In this document: in pieces, positions 23,601 to 34,100 of the stretch
Numbering within the stretch: the first letter of the stretch is position 1
Layout of the letters: the number at the start of each line of letters is the position of its first letter
Assembly (NCBI RefSeq): GCF_019578655.1
Contig: NC_063260.1
Span: 17,238,001 to 17,302,000 of the forward strand
DNA from: Ricinus communis
Taxonomy: Eukaryota > Streptophyta > Magnoliopsida > Malpighiales > Euphorbiaceae
Direction of reading: 5' to 3'
Length of the DNA: 64,000 nucleotides
The notes under the pieces: generated by a model
Databases searched by the model: none
Told to the model about the DNA's origin: nothing
What the model saw: only the letters and a program-made list of their open reading frames with translations
Made by a program: the position numbers and the translations under genes

Positions 23601-25050
23601 CAATTTGAGATCTAAAGATCTAAGGAGTGCAATATTATTATCTAAAGATCTAAAGAAGCATGGAAATCATGGTTTTATCTATACTAAATATGACCTTTCT
23701 AGAGCTTTGAATCGCAGTGGTGACTGAAGTTACAAAACCTATTGTGATTAATTGCTCTAATTGTTAACTAGATTTAATTTTATACTATTTATTTTTTTTA
23801 TTATAATAAATAAATTACTTCTTATATTTTATTTATTGCAATAAAATCTCGTTGCATTTTAAAAATTAATACAATTAAAGAATTAAATTAATAAAATATA
23901 TAATTTGATCTATAAATTTTTTATCAAATTTATAATTAGCGTAAAAAAATTAATAATAAGAATAATATATATTTTATTTTATAATTTAAAGTTATATTGT
24001 ATGACTGTTTAAATATTTAATTTTATTAGAATTAAATTATGCTAAAAAGTAGAATAGATAAAAGAATATTAGTTAATTATTTTTGTGCAAACACTAAAAT
24101 TATTTTAGTTTAATTTGATAAAAAAATTTAGATGAATCTGAATACTTAATAATAAATTTAATAATTAAATTGAAATTTTTTTATCAATTTAGTCTTTTAT
24201 CTATCTTGACATTGGATGAAATTTAATTTTATTAAAAGATGAGATTTTAGGATAATAAATAAACTAAAGAAAGGGACAATTTATGATTATTTAATACAAA
24301 ATCTAATTAATGATTATTTTAAAAAAAAAGATTTGATGAGATGACTATTAGTCTAAAATTACAAAAAGGAGGAATTAATATAATATGAAATAAAATACAA
24401 AAAGACAAATAACAATCATTTCTAAAAATATAAATAATGTAAAAGAATTAGCTACAGTACTAGAGAATGGCAATTAGCTATAGTACTTTCAGATCAAATC
24501 ATTATAATCCAGAGGTAAAGCAAGTCTAAACTTTTCTTCAAGGGTGGCACCAAAAGTAACAAGAATGTATCATGAGATAGAGGAAAAGTAGAGTCCATTT
24601 TCCATTTTGAAATATGAAAAATTGCACACAGCATTATCGACAAGCCGAAAGAAAATGCATTCACGGATGATATTAATTTGTAAAAATGTATCCACATTCA
24701 GAGAGGATTTAGTAGAAACCTCAATTATTTGACTGCTAGGCAGATGTCGGTCTTCTAGTTCTCTTCCTGCGATTCCTATTGCTTCAATCGGCACCTTCAC
24801 CAAACTCTAGTCAAATGAAAAATGCATGCGGGAAGTAGAACTTGTTTTATTAATTAGTCAAAATTGGTTTTGGTGTCTAAAATCTTCGAATGTAGCGAAG
24901 GAGATCTGTGAAAAGAATGCATTGCATGTGAAACTACATATTATGAAAGTTTAGAAATGATGTGCCAGTATGAAATGAAAGAAATTTTTGGATTCAGAAA
25001 CGAAAAAGATGAAAATTACAAAACTTGTTAGTATAGTGGTTTTCTTCACA
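23601..25050. other. AT-rich sequence beyond the truncated copia element
   Basis: 23750-24450 is extremely AT-rich without coding signal. At 24490-24810 the composition is more even and two overlapping minus frames occur (77 and 67 codons), with no known domain. This part may be host intergenic or gene-flanking DNA. Confidence 0.3.
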
Positions 25051-25051
25051 G

Positions 25052-25186
25052 TTTTTAGGACCGACATATGCAAGAGTAGAAGGACAAAACTGGAAGAAGA
25101 CTCCAGATCACACGTTGAAATTTGCCGCCGAAATGCACCGACAACTAAATGAGAAATGCGAACTTGGGGAGAGGCAAAACCAATAA
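25052..25186 (+). CDS. Candidate 3'-terminal exon of an unrecognised host gene
   Basis: A pyrimidine-rich tract ending TTCTTCACAG (25042-25051) looks like a splice acceptor. It is followed by 44 open codons and TAA at 25184-25186. The predicted peptide starts FLGPTYARVEGQNWKK and contains LKFAAEMHRQLNEKCEL. It has balanced, protein-like composition, unlike random AT-rich translations nearby. The next 100 bases could be 3' untranslated sequence. No upstream exon was found between 23600 and 25000, where the truncated copia element ends, so the gene may have lost its 5' part or have distant exons. I do not recognise the family. Confidence 0.3.
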   Translation, partial: FLGPTYARVEGQNWKKTPDHTLKFAAEMHRQLNEKCELGERQNQ

Positions 25187-25189
25187 ACT

Positions 25190-25833
25190 AGAGGTTTTGA
25201 ATTTAATTCTCTTTTATAATCGCTTTATTTAATTACTTCTCTATACAAATATATTCCGCATAGTTCGCCTGTGTAAATGGAAATTGATTAGTTGCTTTCT
25301 CTCTTAGGAAAAAGCAAAAGAAACAAAGAACAGCAGAAGGTGACACCAAAATAGAAAGGAAAATATGTGCCAAGAGCTTTTAGAGTTTTATGTTAAATAT
25401 AGAAATTTGTCATCGTGTCTAAGGACCTAATTTATACTTTTATAAATGTAGAGATTTCTCGATTATAAAATATTATAAATATCATAGAAGCTTTAATTTG
25501 AGCATTTGGACCTCTGACTAAGAGAATTTCTCAAGCGGTGGCCACAACGCCAAAGCCTATTCAAAAGTAATAGCCTTACAGGCCTAATTTACAATTTTTT
25601 CAGTACGAAATACATATTTAGTCCTTGACTCTAAATTGTTCAATTTAGTCTTTGATCGCTTAACCATCAAACTTTTTGAACAATTTAGTCATTCAGTGGA
25701 TATATACTAAAATACATTATTTATTTAGTATAACAACCCTCTCTAATCTTAAAAATTCAACTAAATATATATTAAAATTGAGATCATCTAAGTGATAAAT
25801 TTAATAATTATCAAGTTCTGGATGAATTTTCAG
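25190..25833. other. Spacer with short diverged repeat text
   Basis: Around 25620-25700 the phrase AATTTAGTC occurs three times in a row-like arrangement, a style common in non-autonomous plant elements. No termini were found. Confidence 0.3.
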
Positions 25834-26735
25834 TGATTACAGAGGATAAACCTATACGGTTCTTAGCCAATACGCCAAGTGAAGTAATTTCTCAATCTCT
25901 CCAGCTCTTAAACTCACAACTGCTCTCATTAATAACACAGCAATTTGCCTTTATTAAGCACCAATAGTCCAAAATTAAGATCCAAAATCCATTATTTTCT
26001 AAAAGAATCCAAGCTTCTCTGCACTCAAGAATTAAAACACTCATGTCAACCTTGCCAACTTGTGAACAAGACCCAACACACGGAATTAAAGTTAAAACTC
26101 TAAGAAAGCCAAATATGAACTGTAAGAATATTGACCCAAAGATAAGTTGTATCTTGAACCTTCTTGGTATAAGAAAGATTGTAGATGTACACTCAAGAAA
26201 AGATAAAAAGTAAATGATAAGGCAAGATAAATGCCACAAGAACAGGTTCTTGATGAGTTCAAAAAGTTTTCAAAAGAATTGAGTAAGAATAATCTTACAA
26301 TAAATTTATTTTAACAAGGATCAATAGCTTGTGCCATTTGACTACATAGAGTTTAAATAGATAAAAATATATAACCTAATTTTTTATTTGCATAAAGAAA
26401 ATAAACTAAATAAAAGTTAACTGAAGTATACACTGAATAGAAGTTTTTCTAAATAACAATATAAGGAACTATGCTTAATTAAGGAATAATAAAAACCTAT
26501 TTTAAAAGGAAAAAATAATAAACTTTCAAAATAAGAAGTTTAATTGATTTAGTCAATCCTCATCAAGAAAGATATGACTAAATCAATCTAAGATATATTT
26601 ATAAATAAATAAATAAGAGGTTGTCCATTATTTTCTTTTCAAAATTAGCACCTTTTTTAGTTAATAAGAAAACAAAGTGGTGCCTCTTTGAGCTTCCTTT
26701 TCAAGAATTCCAATTGCTTGCCTCCTTTAAACACA
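25834..26735 (-). repeat. 3' LTR of an antisense Ty3/gypsy element
   Basis: On the minus strand it begins TGTGTTTAAAGGAGG, just after a purine-rich run (GGACAAGGGAGG), and ends CTCTGTAATCA. It follows the C-terminal tail of a gypsy pol with the right spacing. A 115-codon minus frame at 26239-25892 lies inside and is probably LTR sequence rather than a gene. Borders are inferred from TG...CA termini only. Confidence 0.5.
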
Positions 26736-26867
26736 AATTCGAACCTCCCTTGTCCTTATGAGTATTTGAGTTAAACAACATTTTCTCGAGGTCCAACATG
26801 TTGAAGTAGATTATTAAAACTTGAACATTTGATTAACTCTAACTTTTAAAGTTGGTTTGACCTAAAT

Positions 26868-27060
26868 TTATTGAATAAGCCCCTTTACGGCCTCCTTCAT
26901 TCTCTTAGCTCTAGTTCTTGTAATTGGACCTCTTTTGATGAATAATGGACCACTTGGATTTAAAACTTGGTCTTCTTGACTTGGGCGACTACTTTGGTCT
27001 TTAGGCTTTGAATTTGGATCATCATCTCTCTCCTAAAATTCCAATTATATTTTATAAGGA
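26868..27060 (-). pseudogene. C-terminal tail of a Ty3/gypsy polyprotein
   Basis: An open minus frame ends at TAA 26870-26868 and reads GPITRTRAKRMKEAVKGLIQ at its C-terminus, a well-known ending of plant gypsy polyproteins. It is preceded by an acidic, Ser/Pro-rich linker (DDDPNSKPKD). Upstream of 27060 the homology is lost. The intact natural stop and open frame suggest this element is younger than the other gypsy remnants. Confidence 0.75.
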
Positions 27061-27289
27061 TAGTTTACCCATCATCCAAAGTGAAACCTAAACTCTCTAT
27101 TAGTTTAGTAGTCTCTTGCGTTGTGACGATTAAAAAAACTAAATGAGCATGTCTAGCTATGTGTATTTTCTATCTAAGCTATCTCATAGGATTAAGAAAA
27201 TAAGGACCTTGAAGTCAACCTAAATAGAAGAGCAAAGCCAACTCTAAGATATTGATCAATATGGTATTATGAAGAAACTCGAGCTTCAT

Positions 27290-27660
27290 GCACTTAGAAA
27301 AGCTATGTTTAGCAACAAACATTGTCGTAGCTAAACAAAAGGCGCATCAGTAAAAATATATAGTCACGATAAAGCGACAAACGAACTCCGTTACTAAAAT
27401 GCTTATCGTTACAGGAAAAATGACATTGTGGGTTGCTAAAGGCAAGAATGATGTTGCTAAAGGTATAGCTAAAGTAGCGTCATATTCTAAATTAGCAACG
27501 TGAAGGTTGTTGTTATACTGTTCATAACATTAGCGATGGATGTCAGCCTTCAATAGTAGTTTTTTATTTTTTTAAATAAAAATCGTTGCTATTTCATTAC
27601 TAAATACATAATTTAATTTTTTTATCCACAATTTCATCGCTAAATATATGAATTTTTTAA
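27290..27660. mobile_element. CACTA-like subterminal repeat region
   Basis: About ten short motifs of the form TTGCTAAA or its reverse complement TTTAGCAA (with TCGCTAA variants) occur within 370 bp, in both orientations. Such clusters are typical of subterminal regions of plant CACTA transposons. Terminal CACTA bases and transposase were not found. The G2 solo LTR begins 190 bp downstream. Confidence 0.45.
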
Positions 27661-28604
27661 ATTGAATTTTTAATAACTAATATGAATATAATATTAATAA
27701 GTTCTTACTAATATATTTATTAAGATTAAGAAATTTTCATAACAAAAAATAAGTTTTAAATTATATACAAAAAATACTACTCAACTAATTATTTACAAAT
27801 AAAATATCATAGAAAAATATTATTCATTTTTAAAATATCTAAAAATGTAATTGTGGGCGGCGGTTTCAGGCATATGCACCCAAGTGTTTCTACCAACTAC
27901 GGCATTATAAGGCTTTTTAACCTAATAAGAACACGCTAACTAATCATAGAGACTAGCATGGAGGTGGAGTCACCACCCGAATTTCTCGGGACACTTTTAC
28001 TAAGTGTGGCGTACTAGATTTTATAAGGAAGCTTCGCCACATCCAAAGATGGATCCAGAAGCTAACTTCCATATTTATGTATCTTAGTCTTTAATTTTAT
28101 TGTTTAACGAGTTATTCCCTATAAATGCACTATTTTTTATTTTATAAACATCCATTACAGCATATAAGGTTCTCTTAAGTCTAACCCATTTTTATTAAGC
28201 CCAATCCATGTTTGATTTATTAGCCTATTTAGCTAATTAATAATGTACAAGACTTACTTAGTCTACTTTAATTATAAATTATGCATTTAGTTCCAACCTT
28301 TAAGCCCAAACTTACTAATATATTAATTTAATGGATTATAAATTACATTCCAAAGTCCAAATTTTACAGCCTAAATCTAGATGGCCAATTTTAGTTAATG
28401 ATCATATAATAGTTATTTGCCATTATCAAATAATATAAAAAAATAAAAGAAAATAAAAAAAAATCAGTAAATCTAACTATTACAACCCTTCTTACAACGA
28501 TTAAACTTAAAAAAAATGACTAAGATAAGTCAAAATTGGCGAAAATCAGCAAAATGGCTCGAAAATCTATGAATTATGGCAATTTGGGATGAACAACCAA
28601 TTGA

Positions 28605-28705
28605 TGACATCACAGAGCCAATTCGGCATAGCACACAGCCGATTGGTGACTTCGGAGAGCTTATTGGCTCAGCATAGAGTCGATCGGCTCTAGGGCTTAA
28701 TTGTT
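28605..28705 (-). repeat. GAGCCGAT-type motif cluster, internal cluster of the G2 LTR
   Basis: Four to five copies of variants of AGCCGATTGGCTC lie within about 100 bp, for example AGCCAATTCGGC, AGCCGATTGGTG and GAGTCGATCGGCTC. Several are self-complementary over 10-12 bases. Confidence 0.6.
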
Positions 28706-29754
28706 GTCAGTTTTACAATTTTCTCGATCCTCGCTCGTCTAGAAGCTTATTTAACATGCACAAGAGATAAACATAATTAAACTAAAAAATGAAGCAAGAA
28801 TCATAAAAAAATTAAATTATAAAAATATAAAATAATACAAACTCTAGAAAATAAAATAAAAATTAACAAAAGGCAAGTGAAACTTCACATAACTGATCCT
28901 AGATTTCAATCATACAACCTTAGAAATTTGATCTAATTATATAATAAAAAATAAATATAACATATCACCCTAATTATTCCAATCATCAAATTCAAGACCT
29001 AATAGAAAACATATAATTAGATTCAAAACTCAACATGTTCATATTATTATATTTAAAACCTAGCATGCGTAAACATTACAGAAACATATACAACTATTAA
29101 AAGCCCTAGATTTGATCACATAAGTAATATAAAATATTTGAAATCAATCCTAACATATTTCTAAAATCATAAAATTCAAGAAAATAGAAGAAGATGCTGG
29201 ATTTTGAAACCCGCAGGTTGTTACTGTAGTTTATTGATCTGCGAGTCTCTAAAGATGATGAGGTGGTTAAATTGAAGATTGGATGAGAATCTAATGTTGT
29301 TTTGGGCTAGAAAAAAATTTTATTTCATTCAAGAAGAATACTTTCCTAATCCTAAGCCCTTTCTTAGTGACTTGTCTCTCTAGTTACCAAAAAGCTTTAT
29401 GCTTAATCAAACGTGGATTTTTAGTATTTTCAGTAACATCAGTCTATAATCATTGTAGCTAACCTTAGACTTAGAATTTAATGATGTATTTATAGAGATA
29501 GGGTTTTAGAAAACCCTATATCTATTATATAAATATCAATAATTAATTAAATTTCTTGATTTTATTAAACATTCAATAAATGAATATCCATTTAAAATTT
29601 AATTAAATCTGAATAATAATCAATAAAAACTAATAATTATCACTAAATATATTTGAAAATCTCAATAAGTATCACAAATATCTTGTAGAAAATATTTTTA
29701 CCAGTTTTAGCATTTTAGGTAAAAAAAATACGCTCAAAACAACATCATATTTCA

Positions 29755-29855
29755 AAAATTAGCCAATCGGCACTGTGAGAGTTGACTGGCTCTGCAAAGA
29801 GCCGATTCGCTCTGCACAGAGCTGATCCCCTCTGTATAGAGCCGGTTGCCTTCAA
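29755..29855 (-). repeat. GAGCCGAT-type motif cluster near the 5' end of the G2 LTR
   Basis: About five variants occur (AGCCAATCGGCAC, TTGACTGGCTCTG, GAGCCGATTCGCTCTG, GAGCTGATCCCCTCTG, GAGCCGGTTGCC) at a spacing of about 20 bp. The G2 LTR at 45.5 kb has the same cluster in the matching place. Confidence 0.65.
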
Positions 29856-30110
29856 GGGTAGAATTTTTTAAGAATTTTAATGATATAGTCCTGAAATTAT
29901 AAAAACTATCGTTTTACCCCTCAAACTTAATTTTTTCTGCCAATTGGATCCAAATTGATTCTAAAAAAAGTAATATTGGTTTAATTATTCTTAATTCTAA
30001 CTTGGATTTGCCCATATTCAATCTCCTGATACTCGATAAAAGCAGTAACTTTCTTCATATGGTTTTTCGTAATTTTCTCAATATCTGAATCTCGAAAATG
30101 GGTGTTGATA

Positions 30111-30480
30111 GTAGTAACAAAATGGTTAAAGTAAGGGTTTTACAGTTTAGAAAATGGTTAATGAAAATGGATGGCCAAGGATTATTCTTTAAGGGTTGAG
30201 GGGTATATTTTCTAAGTCGGCACTAGTCCCTAGGGAGATTTCAACCACCAAAAAGCTCTAATCTTAAAGTTGATAGCCCTTTAGGGGCTAACCCTATGTG
30301 GACTTAACTAAGCCAATGTAGGTTAGAGGAAGGCCACTAGTGTTTTAAGCAACGAGTGAGGTATTTAGGCTTTGGTTTTGGGTTTCTGAAGGTTTTTAAA
30401 GGCTTCTACTATCTCGTCAATCTATTCCAGAACTTTTCAATGTCCTTGGGTACTCAAAATTCACTCTACCAAACTTATCA
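30111..30480 (-). other. Probable 3' part of a LINE remnant, no coding signal
   Basis: This stretch follows, on the minus strand, the LINE RNase H tail. It has no open frame. No poly(A) end was identified, and the G2 solo LTR may have inserted here. Confidence 0.35.
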
Positions 30481-30700
30481 TGGTATCATCATCGAGTTTA
30501 CATAATGGAGGGACAAAAATTAAGTAATAACATAAGGATTGAATCCCACCAATAAATTTTAGATGTCATAACCCCAAACCTAGCCAAATTATTTGTCACC
30601 TTATTCCCCTCTCTAAAAGTATGAGTAACTCTAAAACTCATTCACTGCAATGAATACTTGAAGTTCATACACCTAAAAAGTAACTTTAAAAGATGAATAA
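30480..30700 (-). pseudogene. LINE-type RNase H C-terminal fragment
   Basis: Minus translation near 30640-30530 gives THTFREGNKVTNNLARFG, the conserved C-terminal block of plant non-LTR retrotransposon RNase H (usual form REGN..AD.LA..G). It is preceded by a MNFKYS-type segment seen before that block in the same family. Nothing further upstream of the LINE was identified. The Tat-like LTR starts close by. Confidence 0.6.
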
Positions 30701-32120
30701 TTTTAGAAGACCAAATGATTCAAATGGATTCAATAAGAATGCCATTGGATAAAGCATTGAACGAGCTTTCGAAAATGTACTTACGGACCTCTGTAAATCC
30801 TTCCAGATCAAAAGTTATGGCCAATCAAAGTCAATCAGACGAACTTAGAGGGCCAAACTGGAAAAATGGCTTGTGATGCTGCATAGGAGCTATGCGGTAC
30901 CAAAAGCCAAGTATGCAGCAACCTTTCCTTGTCCCGGGTGATCAAGTGAAAACCTAAGGTTCGCCTATTAGCCTTTTAATGCCACATAGCCCTTATGTAG
31001 CATTGCACAACCTATGCGGCAAAGGCACAAATAATGTACTTTTTCCATATTACTTTGTTGTAGAAAGCTGCACACAATGTAAACCTACTTTTTGTAATTC
31101 TTTTATCTAGATAAATAAAACATGAATTTCTTTTAACTTGTAGTTTCATGTTAATGTTTCTTTTATTTTTATTTGTATGTTTAATTATTTTTATATATGC
31201 TGATCTTTCTTTAATTTCATCTTTTTCTTTTTAGAAGTTTCATATTTGTTTAATATGTTTATTTCTTTTATTCCCTATTCAATTTAATTTAGTTGTCTAA
31301 TTAGTAGGAGTTATTTTATTCTTTATTATATGTTCAAATATGTCATTTTTCATATCCATTTCTAGTTTAATTTCACCTTGGTATATCATATTAAATAGAT
31401 CGACCATGTCATTTGGGCTTGCATCTAATTTGTGTCATCTTTCAAATCAATGTCAAATTCATCATATTTCTCCTTTAATTATGTTCGTGCCATATTTTTT
31501 AGACTTCATATGCAATCTTCATATTAATATTTAATTAATTTCATTTTGATCTTTTTATATCTTTTCTGATAATTTAAACATGTAATTTTATATTTTTCTT
31601 GTTAATCATAATTTCTTTTGTCAAACATGATGATTTCTCTTTTATATTATTTTTATGAATTATTATTCTTTTTAAAATATATTTTATGGTTTTCTTATAA
31701 GTATTCCACTTTTCCCTTTTAAGAATGCATGATTATTCTACAATCCTAATAATTAGGCTATAAATAATTTCTCAAAATGTTTTATTTTATTTCATGTACA
31801 CATTCATGTAAATATAATTTCATCAGAGCATTGATAAAATTTCCACTTTTGGTAATTTCATTTTTGCTTATTTTTCTTTAAAATAAAATCTAAACCTAGT
31901 CTTTGAACCTCCTCGGATTTGAGACTCATGATTATAACCAAGTCATAATATCTAAACTGAGATACATTGGATTTCTCCTTATTTTTTCTAAAAAGTATAA
32001 GGTGGTGACTCTAATAAAATAAATTGACCTCAAAATGATAAGGCACATCTCCTTGATGAGGCCGCAGCTGAAAATGAGCGTTTTATGGATTTTCGGACAT
32101 TGTATAAGCAACGTCTCACA
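30700..32120 (+). repeat. 5' LTR of a Tat-like Ty3/gypsy element (approximate left end)
   Basis: The right end is fixed by the PBS at 32122. The left end is set by the phrase GAACGAGCTTTCGAAAATG...GATCAAAAGTTATGGCC, which is commonly found near the start of this LTR type. The middle (31100-31850) is very T-rich on the plus strand. A related copy lies at 12700-13772. A plus frame at 31340-31534 is a chance frame in the T-rich part. Confidence 0.55.
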
Positions 32121-32121
32121 G

Positions 32122-32141
32122 TTAGCAACTCCGCTAGAGAC
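32122..32141 (+). promoter_or_regulatory. PBS of Tat/Ogre type (tRNA-Arg-like)
   Basis: TTAGCAACTCCGCTAGAGAC closely resembles TGGCGACTCCGCTGGGGAC, the PBS used by Tat/Ogre-group gypsy elements. Most differences are transitions, as expected after methylation-driven decay. It lies one base after an LTR terminus ending CTCACA. Confidence 0.7.
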
Positions 32142-33180
32142 ATAACCTAGTTTTTATTTTACAAAGAAAAACAAAAGAGGACTATAAAATGATTTATGAA
32201 AGAAGCTATATTTAAAAATAAAATTGCTAAAATTATAATCTTTCATGTTAGCATGCATCATTTATTTGTATGTATATTTGCTATACGTTTTACGATTTTG
32301 CATGATTGCTTGAAGCCTAAACTTAGAAAATAATAAGTTGTAATTTGTAACATCCAGTACGGACTATCTTAAGGTACACCTGTCGATTGTAAGTAGCCAA
32401 CTCACACAATTCCTCGATTCTTTTAAGATGTCACAGGCTATCATACTGCTGGACCTATACGATACTCTTAATTTCACATGTGATAGGTATATTATACCTT
32501 AGTTGACAGGACCCTCATGATAAACCGCTCTTACCAAAAGCATGTAAATAACCATAAAATATGGCCTTTAGGGTGTATGCTCCATAATAAAATAAATCCA
32601 CATCATGTCATTGTATGATCATATGCATAAAAAATATTTTATATTCATGCACTCTATGCATACTTGTCATTAGCTCTATATTTCGACATTGTCCAAATCT
32701 GAAAATCTCTACCTTCATAAAACCCCATGACCTAAAACATGGGGCGCCAAAATAGCAAATCTTTAAATCATATTTATTCTATGCGTCAGAAAGGATAAGC
32801 AACGACCGATAAAGGAGTAGACATGTCTCTTTACATGCTGTGATCTCTGAAATACTGAAAGAAGCACTCTACCAACAAAAATAGGTTATCATAGATGAAG
32901 AGCTCTACTATCTTAAAACCATAACACCATCCAAAATTCCAGGAATAAACAAGTTTTTCAAATCCTACACCAGTTATTGATCTAACTAGCAATCCTCCCT
33001 CTACTCCTACTCAAAACACTCCAAACACCACTACTCTAAAATCCTCCAATATTATATTATGTTAACCTGACCAACAATCATCTCTTTATAAATACTTCAA
33101 CAGATACCACTTTTACCAACCCGACATCCCTTCTCAATTTGGATCCTCTCTAAGAAGGAGCCTAGCCTATCCCAAGTGAA
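32142..33180 (+). other. Leader region of the Tat-like element
   Basis: No coding homology is visible. Long untranslated leaders are usual in this group. Confidence 0.4.
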
Positions 33181-34100
33181 CTTGAGACAAAATTCATGGA
33201 ATATATTGAGGCTTTAAAAAAAAACCTTAAAAGCCCCCAGCATACATGAGGACTTTATTGATGCAAACTCACTCATCCTCTTTCCAAATATAAAATTACC
33301 ATTAAACTTCAAAATGGTAGATTTGGATAGATTCGATGATATCGGTTGCCCTAAAACCCATCTAAAGATCTATGTGGGGGCAATGAAACCTTTGAGGTAG
33401 GTAACAAGCTCCTAGATCAGCTATTTTAAAAAACACTCAAGGGGGTAACCCTAAAATAGGTTTTGTCTTTGGAAGAAAAGCATACACGAACATGAGATGA
33501 TATTTATAATGAGTTCAACATGTAATATCATTACAATATCAAGGTTGACATACCAAACGAGACTTGGAAACAATCAGACAGTTTCTGAGGGAGTCCTTCT
33601 CCACTTTCGTTACAAGATGGAGGGTTAGGTTGCTCAAATGATAAACCATCTAAATGAACAAGAGCAAGTTGATATGGCCATAAAAATCTATTGCTTGCAT
33701 AATGAGACATGTTAATGACCCAATATATATCCCAAGATTCAAAGCACTGATCGCCATGTGTATAAAAGTAGAAGATTGCGTCTAGAACAACATATGTGCT
33801 TATTCAACCAACTAATAGACATGTGTTGAAGATAACTAATACTAAAAGGCCAAACTGACTAGTCTACTAAAAGCTCCAACATTCTTCATGAGATGCACAA
33901 AATAGACTTATGCATAATTAAGCTCACATATATTCTAGGCCATCATCCGACTTTAGTCCACCCTCTATTCATTCAAGTCTTTAGCAAACTTGATCTAGCT
34001 ATTTAGCTTACCAAAAATGATTCTGGGATAGTTGAACAAGATGAAACAGATCCAACCATGGTCATTTATCCAAATACTAAGTCTATTCCAAATTTAAAGA
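33180..34100 (+). pseudogene. Tat-like gypsy gag, heavily decayed
   Basis: Fragments in correct order include FKMVDLDRFDDIGCPKTHLKIY (33310-33375; compare F-K-x-P-x-F-x-K-Y-D-G-x-x-C-P-x-x-H-L), then FLRESFSTFVTRWRVRLLK at about 33580-33640 in another frame. A weak C-terminal segment follows up to about 34080. These are the conserved gag core of Tat/Athila-group elements. Several stops and at least three frame changes are present. No protease, reverse transcriptase or integrase was found downstream, so the element is truncated. Confidence 0.7.

Larger units (their letters stand above)
27852..30110 (-). mobile_element. Solo LTR of gypsy family G2 (antisense)
   Basis: It aligns in reverse with 45327-47354. 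On the minus strand the 3' end shows the series GGATCCATCTTTGGAT, GTGGCG, AAGCTTCCTTA, then CTCGGGTGGTGACTC-like text, and ends in CCCACA. The 5' end reads ACACCCATTTTCGAG. Flanks GTAAT (27847-27851) and GTAGT (30111-30115) agree at 4 of 5 bases, consistent with a TSD changed by one transition. No PBS follows and no internal region is present, so it is best read as a solo LTR left by recombination between two LTRs. Confidence 0.75.

Noticed and set aside
24494..24803. Overlapping minus frames of 67 and 77 codons in a less AT-rich patch
   Set aside because: No recognisable domain, and the two frames overlap on the same strand so at most one could be real. Kept only as part of the spacer.
25892..26239. 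115-codon minus frame
   Set aside because: It falls inside the inferred 3' LTR of a gypsy element, is hydrophobic and Trp/Cys-rich in an irregular way, and has no domain.
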